A stretch of DNA of 64,000 nt from Ovis canadensis (GCF_042477335.2 NC_091255.1:28002501-28066500); one strand, 5' to 3'; positions 1-10,290 are shown, numbered from the stretch's first letter. Notes: generated by a model from the letters alone, not told the origin. Made by a program: numbers and translations.

Positions 1-260
1 TGGCTCCCACTGCTTTCAGGATAAAATCCCCTTTGTACTGCAGCTTCCTCTTCCAGGAACATTCTCCCCACCCCCACCCCATCAGTGGGTGAAGTCCAGC
101 TGGGCCTGCCTCCTCCCTAAAGCCCTCTCCCCATTCCCATCCCCCAACCCCCAACACGCTCCAGCCAGGCCAGGCCTCCTACAATATTCCCGGAATGGAT
201 CCCAGCATCCCCCAGTTCTCCATTCATCCCCCTGTCTACCTCTCTGTCCACCCCACCCTA
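1..260 (+). mobile_element. Probable L2 LINE fragment
   Basis: A C/T-rich stretch opens with a phrase like the L2 3' region (a 'ggataaa' core followed by pyrimidine-rich text). It is heavily diverged and no coding frame is preserved. The call rests on resemblance to the L2 consensus as I know it; a profile search would settle it. Confidence 0.38.
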
Positions 261-459
261 ATTTATAACGCTCTTTAACGTTCCAATTTGTGTGTATTCT
301 TCCCCAAGCCAGTGAGAAGGGTATCCTTCCCCCCGCCCTCTCGCCAGCAGTGGGAACTGGGTCTCTTTCCTCTGTGCCTTTCTCAGCCCAGCACCCACCA
401 GGCCATCGGGGAGGGCCTGTATAGTGTCAAAGTTATGAGTCTGGACTTGGTTCAAGCCT

Positions 460-800
460 CAACTCTTCCCCTTTCCAGATGTTGATTTCAAGTAAGTCCA
501 CTCAACCTTGTAATATAAGGCTAATAATAATTCCTACCTCATTACTGTCCCAGTAATAGTGTTAATCACTCGGTGGTGTCTGACTCTTTGTGACCCCATG
601 GACTGTAGCCCACCCAGTTCCTCTGTCTGTGGGATTCTCCAGGCAAGAATACCGGAGTGGGTTGCCATTCCCTTCTCCAGGGGGTCTTCCTGACCCAGGG
701 ATTGAACCCAGGGCTCCCTCATTGTGGGCAGAGTATTTACTGTCTGAGCCATCAGAAAGGACAACACAGTAATAAGGACTTTCTAATCTATTCTGTTTAG
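460..800 (+). mobile_element. MIR SINE, split by a Bov-tA
   Basis: The left part (about 460-558) carries the MIR 'ggttcaa' box and the 'taataataattcctacctcat' style tail; the right part resumes after 767. The younger Bov-tA at 559-766 interrupts it with its own target duplication. MIR is an ancient mammalian tRNA-derived SINE and is not mobile today. Confidence 0.42.
559..766 (-). mobile_element. Bov-tA SINE
   Basis: On the minus strand this has a tRNA-like head (its 'ggttcaatccc' B-box region lies near 700 on the plus strand) followed by one Bov-A unit, the usual Bov-tA arrangement. An 8-bp repeat, cagtaata, flanks it at 551-558 and 767-774 and fits a target-site duplication. Both strands show spurious open frames of 60-77 codons. 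Confidence 0.9.
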
Positions 801-820
801 CTGCTGTGTATGCAATTAAT

Positions 821-1024
821 GGGCTTCCCGGGTGGCACTAGTGGTAAAGAATCCTCCTGCCAATGCAGGAGACGCAACAGACGTGGGTTGGATCCCTGGG
901 TCAGGAAGATCCCCTGGAGAAGAAAATGACAACCCTCTCCAGTATTCTTGCCAGGAAAATTCCATGGACAGAGGAATCTGGTGGGCTACAGTCCACGGGG
1001 TCACAAAGAGTCGGACACGGACAT
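821..1024 (+). mobile_element. Bov-tA SINE
   Basis: Begins with the standard 'gggcttccc' head, runs through the 'gatccctgggtcagg' box and ends with the 'gagtcggacacg' Bov-A terminus. It lies about 55 bp from the preceding copy and in the opposite orientation, so the two form an inverted pair that could fold back. Open frames of 62-104 codons across it are SINE artefacts. Confidence 0.9.
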
Positions 1025-1169
1025 GCTATGCAATATATTATTTACTTAATTGATAAACAAAAGAGCTTCACCGACAGCCCTGTGTCTCCCCAGCAAGGTG
1101 TGAGAGGAGTAGCCCTCAGCAAATTATCATTAATGGATGGAACATGCCCAGAACCCAAAGCAGTGCAGC

Positions 1170-1350
1170 CAGTGTAGTGGTCACCAGCCAACCTGCCTGG
1201 GTTCAACTCCTGCCTCTGTTGTTTGCTAACTATGAGATCTCAACAAGTACTTAAGCTTTCTAGCCTTCAGTGTTCCCATTGCTGCAATGTGAGGACAACA
1301 AAAAATTCCTTCCTCATCAATTGTTGGGAGAGTTAAATGAATTAATGTGT
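1170..1350 (+). mobile_element. MIR SINE
   Basis: Contains 'agtgtagtggtcacc', 'gggttcaactcc', an 'actatgagatctcaa' core and a 'gagagttaaatgaatt' tail, in the order of the MIR consensus. Diverged but recognisable over most of its length. Confidence 0.52.
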
Positions 1351-2040
1351 GGTGTTTTCTCCCAATCATCTCTAATATCTGATTTGAGTACTTCTTTCCA
1401 GCCTAGCCCAGCTTAAAAAGATGCGATAAGTCAGCTGGTTTGCTTCAGGTCAACCTACAGCTCAGGTCTCCTGAATGGTCCCAAAACACAAGTCAGTGCT
1501 ATTAGAGGGTCTGAAATTCAAGGCCACAGCCTATAGGCCACACTGTAAGGATTTGGGGAGGAGGGGGATTCAAGATGATCTCAAAGATTAGGGGATGGAT
1601 TGGGTCTGGATGAATCAAGGGAGGAATGTGCCATGTACAGGAAAGTGAGGAAGGCCTGACTGAGCAGGTGGGATGGACCCTTGGTCTGGGAAGGGTGATA
1701 AGACAGCAGTCAAGCCTCCATGGGTGATCAGCAATGGGGAGCCACTGAAGACTCTAGAGCCAGAGCATGGCTTGCTAGAAGGCAAGCTGGAGTGAGAGAG
1801 GTCAGAACCAATGTGGGGGCTGCAGTTAGGGGAGGTCAGGAGGCCAGGGCTGCAATCATGACATGAAGAAAGGCAGGAATGACCAAGAAGAGTCAAGGCA
1901 GACCCCTGGGGTTCAGAGACCCCAGAAGGAGGGTGGAACTGCTGTCAGACTGCAGCATCTGAGTCTGGAGGGCCAGGAAGACGTCTGGAGGGCCAGGAAG
2001 ACATCTAGAGGCAACCGAACCCTGCGTTCTCATCCTGGGT
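1351..2040. other. Unassigned sequence with a 20-bp tandem duplication
   Basis: I see no gene or familiar repeat. Composition is mixed and moderately G/A-rich. Open frames on both strands of 80-143 codons show no domain and are treated as chance. The tandem duplication at 1963-2002 is listed separately. Confidence 0.5.
1963..2002. repeat. Perfect 20-bp tandem duplication
   Basis: A unit starting gtctggaggg and ending aggaagac occurs twice head to tail (1963-1982 and 1983-2002) without a mismatch. Perfect identity in otherwise diverged sequence suggests a recent slippage or unequal-exchange event. Confidence 0.9.
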
Positions 2041-2400
2041 CTCCTGGCCACGTTGGCCACCACAGCCCAGACCGCCTGGTCTCCAGCATTCTCTCCTCCA
2101 GTTAAACCCACACTCTGTACCTGGACGACCTTGCTCAAGAATCCACAACGGCTCCCATTTCCAAGCAGAGAAAAATCCAACCCACCCCCCACCCCACCCC
2201 CCCGCCCCGCTCTACATTCAAGCTTCCTAGCTCCGGCCTGGCCTCGCCTATCCCAGCCCAACCCCATGCCCGCCCCGGGCCCCATCACAGTCATGCTGGC
2301 TTGTGTCTCTGAGGCTTTGGCCACCCTGCCCCCTCCCTGGAATGTCTTTACTATGTCTTTTCACCTCTTCCCAGTCTACCCACCCTTCCACGTCCACACC
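2041..2400 (+). mobile_element. Probable L2 LINE fragment
   Basis: Pyrimidine-rich text with 'ccctccctggaatgtcttt' and nearby phrases matches the style of the L2 3' untranslated region. A 193-codon open frame (2053-2634) spans this and the following MIR and has no domain, so I do not call it a gene. Confidence 0.42.
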
Positions 2401-2499
2401 GAGCCTCCCACTACTGTGCAGTGGCTAGAGGGGACTTTAATGTTGCTCAACTTTGTCCTACTGACTGCAGCAATTATAATGCTGTCAGCTGAGAGAGAT

Positions 2500-2860
2500 G
2501 CTGTTTATGAAGCACGGACTCTGCCAGGCATGCGGCTCAATTGTTTACATGTCAACACTCACGTAGTCTCCTACCACAACCCCAGGACACAGGCATTCCT
2601 ACTCCTTCTTACAGATGATGCAGTTGAGGCTTAAGACCAGGGGACTTGCCAAAGGCCACAGGCTTAAGGTTGCCATTAAGTAGTAAAGCCACCTGTTTAT
2701 CTGGAGAAGGAAATGGCAACCCACTCCAGTATTCTTGCCTGGAGAATTCCATGGACAGAGGAGTCTGGCAGGCTCCAGTCCATGGAGTTGCAAAGAGTCG
2801 GACACAACTGAGCAACAACACGCACGCCTGTTTATATGCAAGCCCAGGCTCTAACTGGTG
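2500..2860 (-). mobile_element. MIR SINE (minus), split by Bov-A
   Basis: Carries 'acagatgatgcagttgaggc', 'gacttgccaaaggccaca' and 'agcccaggctctaact', the reverse-complement hallmarks of MIR in order. The Bov-A at 2701-2826 interrupts it. Confidence 0.6.
2701..2826 (+). mobile_element. Bov-A SINE monomer
   Basis: A single Bov-A unit from 'ctggagaaggaaatggcaac' to 'gagtcggacacaactgagc', lacking the tRNA-like head. It is flanked by the 9-bp duplication cctgtttat at 2692-2700 and 2827-2835, which shows a clean insertion into the older MIR. Confidence 0.92.
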
Positions 2861-3169
2861 CTGCTTTTCTGGGTTGCCCTGCTGCCTGCCTGCAGGGGGC
2901 GCCCTGCCCACTGTAGTCCAGGGGGAAGGCTCCCTGGGAGCCCTGTGAAGCCAGGGGCTTTGGTTTAACTCGGGCTGTAGTGTTATCACAGGTGGACTTG
3001 TCTTTCCGAGGGAGTAAGCCTCAACCTGGAGTGCGAGGCCATGAGTTCTCCTAGCTTTGGAAGCCTGTCCACTGATCGGCAGGCTGGCACACTAATTCTC
3101 TCTGGTTCTATCTCTGGCTTGCTTCTTGTACAAGGTGCAAGGGACTTTGAAGGAGGTCACACCACACAT

Positions 3170-3330
3170 ATGGAAAGTTTCTGTTGCCTTAACTGTAAAA
3201 TGAGACAATAAGTTGTACTTCACAGGGCCCCCGAGGAGGGCAGCTGAGTGGCAGCCCCTGTGATGGGCCCTAGATGCCCCTGGCCCAGAGTGCTCGGTAA
3301 GTTATAATAAACGCTTGTGTTTCTTGAGCG
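3170..3330 (+). mobile_element. MIR-like fragment
   Basis: 'ttaactgtaaaatgagac' followed by 'agtgctcggtaa' and 'ataataa' resembles the 3' half of MIR. Short and diverged, so only moderately supported. Confidence 0.38.
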
Positions 3331-3379
3331 CCTGCTCTTTATGGGCACACTGCTGATAGATCTAGACGCCCACTCTCAC

Positions 3380-3460
3380 GGGGCTTCCCTGATGGGCTGT
3401 ACAGTCCATGGGGTGGCAAAGAGTCAGACACGACTGAGCTACTTACACTTTCACTTTCCC
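3380..3460 (+). mobile_element. Bov-tA SINE with internal deletion
   Basis: The head 'ggggcttccctgatgggct' jumps directly to 'acagtccatggggtggcaaa' and the 'gagtcagacacgactgagc' end. About 130 bp of the usual tRNA/Bov-A middle is missing. The junction falls at a shared 'tgggct'-like word, so deletion between short direct repeats is likely. Confidence 0.75.
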
Positions 3461-3469
3461 ACTCCCATT

Positions 3470-3625
3470 TCATCCTCAGAATGCTACAGAATGGGTTGCA
3501 TTGGTTCCCTGGACGGCAGATGAGAACATCTGAGGCTCAGAGAGGTTCACCTGCCCTAAGTCACACAGCTGGTGAGAGATATCTCAGAGCCAGTGAGTGC
3601 AGCCCAGCACAGGGCTTAGATACAG
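3470..3625 (-). mobile_element. MIR SINE (minus)
   Basis: 'agatgagaacatctgaggctc', 'agagaggttcacctgccc' and 'gtcacacagctggtgaga' are the reverse-complement MIR landmarks. Together with the fragment before 3380 it may be one MIR interrupted by the truncated Bov-tA. Confidence 0.6.
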
Positions 3626-3639
3626 TTCATCTAACATGT

Positions 3640-3836
3640 CCATGTTCAGCTGTGTGTGACCCCGTGGACTGTAGCCCGCCAGGCCCCTCTGTCCATGGGA
3701 TTCTCCAGGCAAGAATACTGGAGTGGGTTGCTGTGCCCTCCTCCAGGGGATTGTCTTGACCCAGGGACCAAACCCGCATCTCTTATGTCTCCAGCATTGG
3801 CAGGCTGGTTCTTTACCATGCGAGCCACCTGGGAAC
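3640..3836 (-). mobile_element. Bov-tA SINE
   Basis: Reverse Bov-tA from 'gtgaccccgtggactgtagc' to 'gccacctgggaa', with the tRNA-like B-box at about 3757-3775. Full length for the family. Open frames on both strands (60-94 codons) are family artefacts. Confidence 0.9.
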
Positions 3837-3845
3837 ATCCTGGTA

Positions 3846-4836
3846 ACCTGCCCCAGGTTGATAGTCAAGATATCTAATCACCAGTGAGGCATGCGCACTG
3901 GCAATTCAGAAGGGATGTCGGCCACGATGCTGCCTGGTTCTAACCACTGGCCTCTACTGCCCTCGCCCCCATTCTCAAGTCAGGTATTGCATATCAGACG
4001 CTCCCTCCAGGACTGTGCCATGGCCCTTCATTCTTCACATAGTGTCAGGTGCAACAGTGGCTACATCAAACCCCAACAGGGACATCAAAGAAGCCTCTGG
4101 GGAGAGCAGACCTCCAGTGAGAAGCCAGGAGCAGAGAGAAATTCCGAGTGGGCAGAGTGCAGAATGGAAACCCAGAGGAGACCAGCAGGAGGCGGCAGGC
4201 AGCAGGGGAGAGCTTACCTGGACGGGGGCTGGTGGCCTTTTCTCACGTTGTTGTTGATGTCCAGTTCCGTAGTCAAGTCCACCTTTTGGGATTTGATTTT
4301 GAACAGAAACTGCCAGGGACAGGCCATCTCTGCGGTCTTGCAAAGCACGTCGTTTGTCTGGATTTAAGCTTGGAGGTTCTTCTCTGCAGGCTGAGGAAGG
4401 AGAGGGAGAGCGTGACGGGAGGTTGGGGAAGAGGTGACAGGCCTGGGCCTCCTCGGTGTGATTAGTTCACCACACTGAGGCATCAGTGCGGAGGGCAACA
4501 TACATGAGTCATGAACTGCCACTTCATCAGGGTTTTGCGACCTCTGCTCCTCTTCTGGAGTTGTACGTGGGGATCCTATGGATTTAATTCTACGAAGCAA
4601 CGTAACTATCTAAAGGGAGAACACATAACAATAATGACCAAGCACAAACCCTGTGGGCCTCTTGAATGGGACCTGCGAGCTCCGTGGTTGAGCTGAAGCA
4701 AGGTGGCAAGGAACCTGCTGGCCACTGGAATACCATCTGCCTGGCCCTGCAGGCAGAGTACATCACTGGGGAAAGCTTTCAAGTCATAGCTGTGCTAAAT
4801 CCTTCCTGGTTTTTCAGTTATTATCAATGCTGCCAT
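3846..4836. other. Unassigned sequence
   Basis: No exon, RNA gene or familiar repeat recognised. The longest frame, 158 codons at 3891-4367, overlaps competing frames on both strands and shows no domain or codon signature; I treat it as chance. Confidence 0.45.
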
Positions 4837-4846
4837 CTGCTCCTTT

Positions 4847-5029
4847 TTTCAATTTTATTTATTTATTTGGCTGCACCGGGTCTTAGTTTTGGAACATGGA
4901 ATATTTTATTTTGTGGCTTGTGAACTCTTAGTCCTGGCATATGGTATCTAGTTCCCTAACCAGGGATCGAACTTGGATCCCCTGAGCTGGGAGCACGGAG
5001 TCCCAGTCACTGGACTACCAGGGACATCC
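4847..5029 (-). mobile_element. CHR-type SINE
   Basis: Reverse CHR SINE: T-rich tail with repeated 'attt', then 'ggctgcaccgggtcttag', 'tctagttccctaaccaggga' and 'tggactaccagggac'. Flanked by the 10-bp duplication ctgctccttt at 4837-4846 and 5030-5039. CHR elements are tRNA-derived cetartiodactyl SINEs mobilised by L1. Confidence 0.88.
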
Positions 5030-5264
5030 CTGCTCCTTTATTATTATGGGGGCGGGGGATAATTATTTGTGGGGAAAAAAATGCACTCAATTCTCAACAT
5101 TTGAGATCATCTTCTTTTAAAAAAGGATCAAAGAAGAAGACCTAAGTGGAGGCCCAGTTCTGGTCTGGGCTTGCCCCACCCCCTCCACCTCTCTATCCCC
5201 CACACCCACCCCTGCATATCTCCTCCATGGAAAAAGCATTGGGAGCCAGTGTGGTGAGATGTGG

Positions 5265-5640
5265 CCCTTGGTAACTGGGACTTAGAATCTTAGAGCCTGG
5301 GACTTCCCTGGTGGTCCAGAGGTTAATAATGCACCTTACAATGCAGGGGATGTGAGTTCAATCCCTGGTCAGGGAACTAAGATCCCACATGCCATGGAGC
5401 CATTAAGCCCGTGTACCACAACTAGAGAGTCCATAGACCCTGTATCCTGCAACTAAGACCCACTGCAGCCGAATAAATAAGTTTAAAAAAAAAAAAAGAC
5501 TCTTAGGTCCTCCCAAATCTGGGTTCAAATCCTAGCCTTATGTGACCTGGCTCAAGTTATTTAAAAGACTCATTTTTTTTCTTCCATAAAATAGGCTTAA
5601 TAATATTTAGCTTACCTTTCCCCTAAAGCTGCATGTTACA
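5265..5640 (+). mobile_element. MIR SINE split by CHR
   Basis: After the CHR insertion the text 'tctgggttcaaatcctagcc', 'gtgacctggctcaagttatt' and 'ataaaataggcttaataata' follows the MIR consensus. The left end lies before 5299. Confidence 0.5.
5299..5497 (+). mobile_element. CHR-type SINE
   Basis: Starts 'gggacttccctggtggtcca', contains 'caatccctggtcagggaact' and 'gcaactaagacccactgcag', and ends in an A-rich tail. A short repeat, tcttag, at 5288-5293 and 5501-5506 is compatible with a target duplication. Confidence 0.87.
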
Positions 5641-5659
5641 AGGACTGGACAGTATCACC

Positions 5660-7030
5660 AAGGTAAAAAAGAATTCTCAGTAGATTACTCCCCATTCTCC
5701 AAAAAGTTTCCCTTGAAATGTAGCAACTACAGCCGATTTGGCAGAAAACAAAATATGAACAAGATGCCAAACCTCATATTGGCATTTCCTAGGGTTTTTT
5801 TTCCACCAGTTTATCTCTATAGGCAGAAAAGTCCCACAGTTTTCTGAGCCTTCCCAAATAGGAAGAAACAGAATCCTCTCAAAACAGAAGTTTCCCCAGA
5901 AATGGAGACAACTCACCTTGTGGCTGGCCACGCTGCCTATGCAGGGTCTGGACAAGAGAACTCAGGAGATCTTCACGCTGAGAGCTTTGGAACCGTCTAT
6001 AGCTGCCCAGTTCCCTCACCAAGGGTGGCTGAGAGGTTTCAGACCAGTGACACTGAGTTCTCTAGGGCTAGAGAGCCTCAGTCTCCAACTCACTGCAAAG
6101 TTGTGATTACATCGGCAGCTAAGAGGAATTTATACCCAACCTGTGGCTTGCAGGGAGCCGTTGTTGCATGAGTTTTTTTTCCTTTCCCTAGGGAGTGTCC
6201 CTGGCTGGGACACTAGTTAGCTAATTTATGACTGGCCTTTGAGTGACTTGATGTTGCTGTTACATCACTCTGTGTGGGACATACTCAGTAAACCCAACTC
6301 TTCCTGGTCCCAGGTCCAAGACGGTGGTTCATCAGCAGGGTGCTGGGTTCAATAAAGAGGTCATTATGGAGCCAAGTTTTATTTAGCTAAACAATGTTGC
6401 CTCACTTTCGTACTCTGGGGGATTTTTTTTTTTTTTTACACCTCAGCAGGGAGCACTCCAGTTCATTTCTGTCCAGCCTCTTGGTTTTCCAGTTCATGGC
6501 AGAAGTCCAGGAAGCCAGGGAATATTGACAATATGGAACACGCTGGGAAATGCTCAGGTTACAGAAGGCCAGTGATGCTGGGTCCTGCCAGTGTTCCCAA
6601 CAGATCATTCAGCTTGAGGTTTCTGGAAGGGAAGGAAAGCCCTTGGCGCAGAGAGACCTGTCAGATGCTGGTATTGCTAATATCTCTCACTTCAGCTCTG
6701 AGTAAGGGATGGCAGAGTGGCAGGTAGAGTGCTTTTCTACAGGGGAAAAAAAAAAACCTTTCTTATAACAGAGAGTATATCTTAACTTCATGATACTTTC
6801 TTAAAATTCCATTGTATTACAGTGCCTCAAACGCAGTGTCCTTATATGGTATGAATTGTTTCATTGTAAAAGAAAAGTAATAACTATGTTAGGAAAAAAT
6901 TAAAAATGGAGGGGAAAAAAAACCCACCCTTGTTTTCACCATGCTAATGCATTGCTGTCACAATCCATGAATTTCCTTCCTGCATTTTCCAAATTAATGC
7001 AGGATTCTAATCAATTGGATATGCCTAAGA
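5660..7030. other. Unassigned sequence with homopolymer tracts
   Basis: No gene or repeat family recognised. It contains a T tract near 6423-6437 and an A tract near 6746-6757. Open frames up to 92 codons overlap on both strands and lack domains. Confidence 0.45.
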
Positions 7031-7039
7031 TAGGGGAAA

Positions 7040-7165
7040 AAACTGGAGAAGGGAAGGGCTACGCACTCCTGTATTCTTGCCTGGGGAATGCCATGGCAGA
7101 GGAGCCATGGCAAGCTACAGTCCACGGGATTGGAGAGTCAGACATGACTGAGCGACTACTGAATA
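7040..7165 (+). mobile_element. Bov-A SINE monomer
   Basis: Headless Bov-A unit from 'ctggagaagggaagggctac' to 'gtcagacatgactgagcgac', with a small local change around 'atggcagaggagccatggca'. It is inserted in A-rich sequence. Confidence 0.86.
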
Positions 7166-7169
7166 AAGA

Positions 7170-8480
7170 CATGAATAGGAGCTCAAAAGATCTTTGTAGA
7201 GCAAGTGGTTGAATGAGTGAATGAACGAAAAATAGGAGTCGACTTCAATGAGTTTCAATGTATCAAGACCATTCTTGCTTTTAGCTGGCTTTAGCCAGTT
7301 CAGTTCAGGGAAACTAATGCTACTTGAGGGGAGATACAGAGTCCCTGGGTTCAGGGAGTACAAAGCTTAAAGAATAGATAATTATGGATAATTATATGGA
7401 GTGATCCGTGCAGTGATGCAAGGGTGCTACAGCAGGAGAAGCTGAAGCTGCATTGCTCAGGGAAGGTTGACAGGGGAGAGGACACCAGGACAGGGTTTTG
7501 GGGAATAATTAGGAGTCTGTCTTACTCTAACCACGTCTCCTATAATTGCTTCCACATATTCTGGCTATATCTGCAGCAAATATGTGTATTAATCCTTTAA
7601 CTCCTCCAGCAACCCTGAAAGGGTACTACCCCTTGCCATTCATGGACTCCTGTAGAATCTTATCTACTCGACCTCAAAACACCTGGCTGTTTTTGCTTCA
7701 GAATATGCAGTTATTCAGTTATTTAATCAATCAGACATATGATAGAGGCATGGAGGCATGGGCAGTGAGATCCCAGGATGTGTGTATGTTGCCTCTCACT
7801 TGAGGCTGGTCCCTGGCTCACTTGCATAAATGCTCCCACCCTGATGAAGAAGATCACTCCCAAACGCAGTCCCCAGAGAGTGTCTCTGTGTCTTCATTAC
7901 CTTGTCAGTGTACCTCCACAAGGGGCCTCCCTTTACATGACCCCCTGAAATACGTGATGCCTATAACCGGCCAGCTGCCTGTGTGTCCACGGCCTTCTTT
8001 GATTCCCCTCCCTGTGGATAGGTGTGGAAACCGAAGCACCTGGAATCTCAGGTGAATCTGTGGCAGAGTCAGTGCGAACCCAGGTCTGGTGACTCTCTCC
8101 CTGCTAAATCGTGAGCTCTGGGGAGTAAGGGACTATGCTGTCCCCATCAACCAACATCCCCAGCACCTACTGACCAGCATGGAGTGGGCATGGGGAAGCA
8201 CTAGATGAATGAATGGTGGATGAATGAGTGATGAGTGATGCCCCTCTAGGGGCCCTGGAGTAGCTGGCCCAGAGTTAAGGCTCTGTAACTGTTTGTTTCC
8301 TTTTCCTGTTCCTTTGCATGCTGTTCAGGTTACCAGCCTGAGCTCTGAGGCTGCCATCTCACCTTGGGTCTTGCTCTGACTCAGCATCTGCCAACTGCGA
8401 TTTTCTTGGCTCCTGGCAGCATTTGGGTCAGCAGTGACTGTCCGACCTGAGCACCAGGTTCAGCACCTGACCTCTCAGCC
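7170..8480. other. Unassigned sequence with weak MIR-like pieces
   Basis: A weak reverse-MIR phrase lies near 7580-7650 ('ttaatcctttaactcctcca'). A degenerate tetranucleotide run of the gaat/gatg type lies at about 8205-8245. No exon is supported. Confidence 0.42.
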
Positions 8481-8660
8481 TGAGGTTCTGGGTTCCAGTG
8501 ACAGTTCTGGTACTGAGCTGCTATGTGGCCTCAGAAACGATCAGGCCTTAGGACTGACCTCCGGCCCTCTAGACTCTGGGCCTGACTTTTCACATTAGAA
8601 AGAGTGGCCAAGATAAAGTGAGTAAATGAGATACTAGAAAATGCTTTGAACTATGGAGCA
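8480..8660 (+). mobile_element. MIR SINE
   Basis: 'ttctgggttccagtgacag', 'gagctgctatgtggcctcag', 'ttcacattagaaagagtgg' and 'agtaaatgagatactagaaa' follow the MIR order. Moderately diverged. Confidence 0.48.
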
Positions 8661-8744
8661 AAAAGGTAATCATGCAAGAATTTCTGGTTCCCACTGTGGG
8701 TCAGAGAGGAACAACTTACTTTTTGATAAAGAGCAAGCAGGTGA

Positions 8745-8880
8745 AGATCCCCTGGAGTAGGAAATGGCAACCCCATCCAGTATTCTTGCCTGGAGAGTTC
8801 CATGGAGGGAGGAGCCTGGTGGGCTACAGTCCACGGGGCTGCGAAGAGTCAGACATGACTGAGCACACACACACTCACAC
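8745..8880 (+). mobile_element. Bov-A SINE with CA-repeat tail
   Basis: Bov-A unit ending 'cagacatgactgagc' followed by a short (CA)n tail. The 8-bp repeat gcaggtga at 8737-8744 and 8881-8888 marks the target duplication, placing the CA tail inside the element. Confidence 0.92.
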
Positions 8881-8930
8881 GCAGGTGACATGACCTGCCT
8901 TTGAAAGTTTTCTTCTTCACAAGGGTCAGC

Positions 8931-9064
8931 TGCTACTGCTGCTGCTAAGTGGCTCCAGTCGTGTCCGACTCTGTGTGACCCCATGGACTACAGCCCACGA
9001 GGCTTCTCCATCCATGGGATTTTCCAGACAAGAGGACTGGAGTGGGGTGCCATTGCCTTCTCCA
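8931..9064 (-). mobile_element. BOV-A2-type half unit
   Basis: Starts on the plus strand with (GCT)n, the reverse of the (AGC)n BOV-A2 tail, then 'ccagtcgtgtccgactctgt' and 'gtgccattgccttctccaa'. A 12-bp duplication, acaagggtcagc, flanks it at 8919-8930 and 9065-9076. Only one of the two BOV-A2 monomers is present, consistent with 5' truncation. Confidence 0.93.
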
Positions 9065-9097
9065 ACAAGGGTCAGCACTCTTCTGGAAAAACTTGTG

Positions 9098-9266
9098 TTT
9101 TTTAATTAATTAATTAGTCTGGCTGCACTGGGTCTTACCTGAGACACGCGGGCTCTTTGATCTTCATTGCAGTATGTGGAATCTAGTTCCCTGACCAGGG
9201 ATCGAACCCTGTCACTCTGCACCAGGAGCACAGAGTCTTAGCCACTGGACCACCTGGGAAGTTCCA
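9098..9266 (-). mobile_element. CHR-type SINE
   Basis: Reverse CHR with an 'attaattaatt' tail, then 'ggctgcactgggtcttacc', 'ctagttccctgaccaggga' and 'actggaccacctgggaagt'. Close to full length. Confidence 0.87.
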
Positions 9267-9289
9267 CCATTAGCTTTTAAATTCCCAAT

Positions 9290-9440
9290 TCTCTTTCTCT
9301 GTATAACATTACATTTATGTATTCATCTTCTTATTAGCATAAAATTCATATAACATACAATTCACCATTTTAACTATTTTTAAGCGTTACACGAGGTGGT
9401 GTACAACCATCACCACTCTCCCAATCTCTCTTAATTAGCA
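9290..9440 (-). mobile_element. Old L1 (L1M) 3' fragment
   Basis: 'agcataaaattcatataaca', 'caattcaccattttaactat' and 'ggtgtacaaccatcaccact' are recognisable in reverse L1M 3' ends. The same signature occurs at 14,880-15,000, so these are two copies of one ancient family. Confidence 0.48.
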
Positions 9441-9930
9441 AATGGCAAAGAGGGGAGTAAAAACAGCACTAAGGATGGTACCCACAGAGAAGTTAGGAGA
9501 CTACCCACAGTCACACAGCAGACAGTCCCCGAGCGGGGACAAACAGGGCTGCTCAGCTCAGAGCTCTAGTTTGCAGGGTCCAAGGCTGGCTCCCATCCTG
9601 GAGGTTGTCATGGATTTCTATATCTGCTGTTCTGTGCGTTCTGGGTCCACTTCACCCTTGGCCCTGCTAACCCGACAGGCCGCATTCCTGCACATCTGTT
9701 GTTGATAGATGAGGCAGGTGAACACTGCTGAGAGGAAATCAAAGCACAGTTTGAAGAGCAGGCAGAGGGTGTGTGGGCCCCCAGGAGGGTGGAGATGCAG
9801 GTTCCAAGGCTGCTGTGAAGAAAGCCTCTACCCTACCCAACCCGTGCATCAGGGCACCATGCCGATAGCAGCTGATGCTGGCATTTCTCGGCTTCCTCAT
9901 CCTGGGATTGACTTGCCATCAGATAGAGTT

Positions 9931-10145
9931 GGGGCTTCCCAGGTGGCTCTAGTAGTGAAAAAAAAAAAAAAAACCCACCTGCCAATTCAGGAGGCATAAG
10001 AGACAAATGTTCAATCCCTGGGTCGGGAAGATCCCCAGGAGGAGGGCATGCCAACCCACTCCAGTATTCTTGCTTGGAGAATCCCATGCACAGAGGAACC
10101 TGGTGGGCTACAGTCCACTGGGTCACAAAGAGTTGGACACGACTA
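9931..10145 (+). mobile_element. Bov-tA SINE with internal A16 tract
   Basis: Standard head 'ggggcttcccaggtggctct' and full Bov-A part, but the 'ggtaaagaa' word of the tRNA-like region is replaced by a run of 16 A (9958-9973). This internal homopolymer is unusual for the family and probably arose by slippage. Confidence 0.87.
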
Positions 10146-10194
10146 AAATTTTAGCACGCACACACGCGCTCCAATCAGTAATTTGCAGAAGAGG

Positions 10195-10290
10195 AATCTT
10201 CAGTTCCGAGAGGGAAGGTGACACTTTGTCACCCAGGGCAGAAGGGGCAGAGCTGGGATTTGAACCCAGAACTGTCAGACCCCAGAGATA
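10195..10290 (-). mobile_element. MIR SINE (minus)
   Basis: 'agggcagaaggggcagagct', 'gggatttgaacccagaact' and 'cagaccccagag' match the reverse MIR A/B-box region. A related weaker fragment lies at about 9440-9600, on the other side of the Bov-tA, and may be part of the same element. Confidence 0.55.

Noticed and set aside
2053..2634. 193-codon plus-strand open frame
   Set aside because: It spans L2-like and MIR text, has no domain, signal or repeatable codon bias, and a competing frame covers part of it on the other strand.
3891..4367. 158-codon frame as a possible gene
   Set aside because: Overlapping frames of 80-105 codons in other phases and on the minus strand, no domain, and no exon signals.
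5677..6171. Possible coding exon pair on opposite strands
   Set aside because: Frames of 62-92 codons with no domain and no splice context that stands out.
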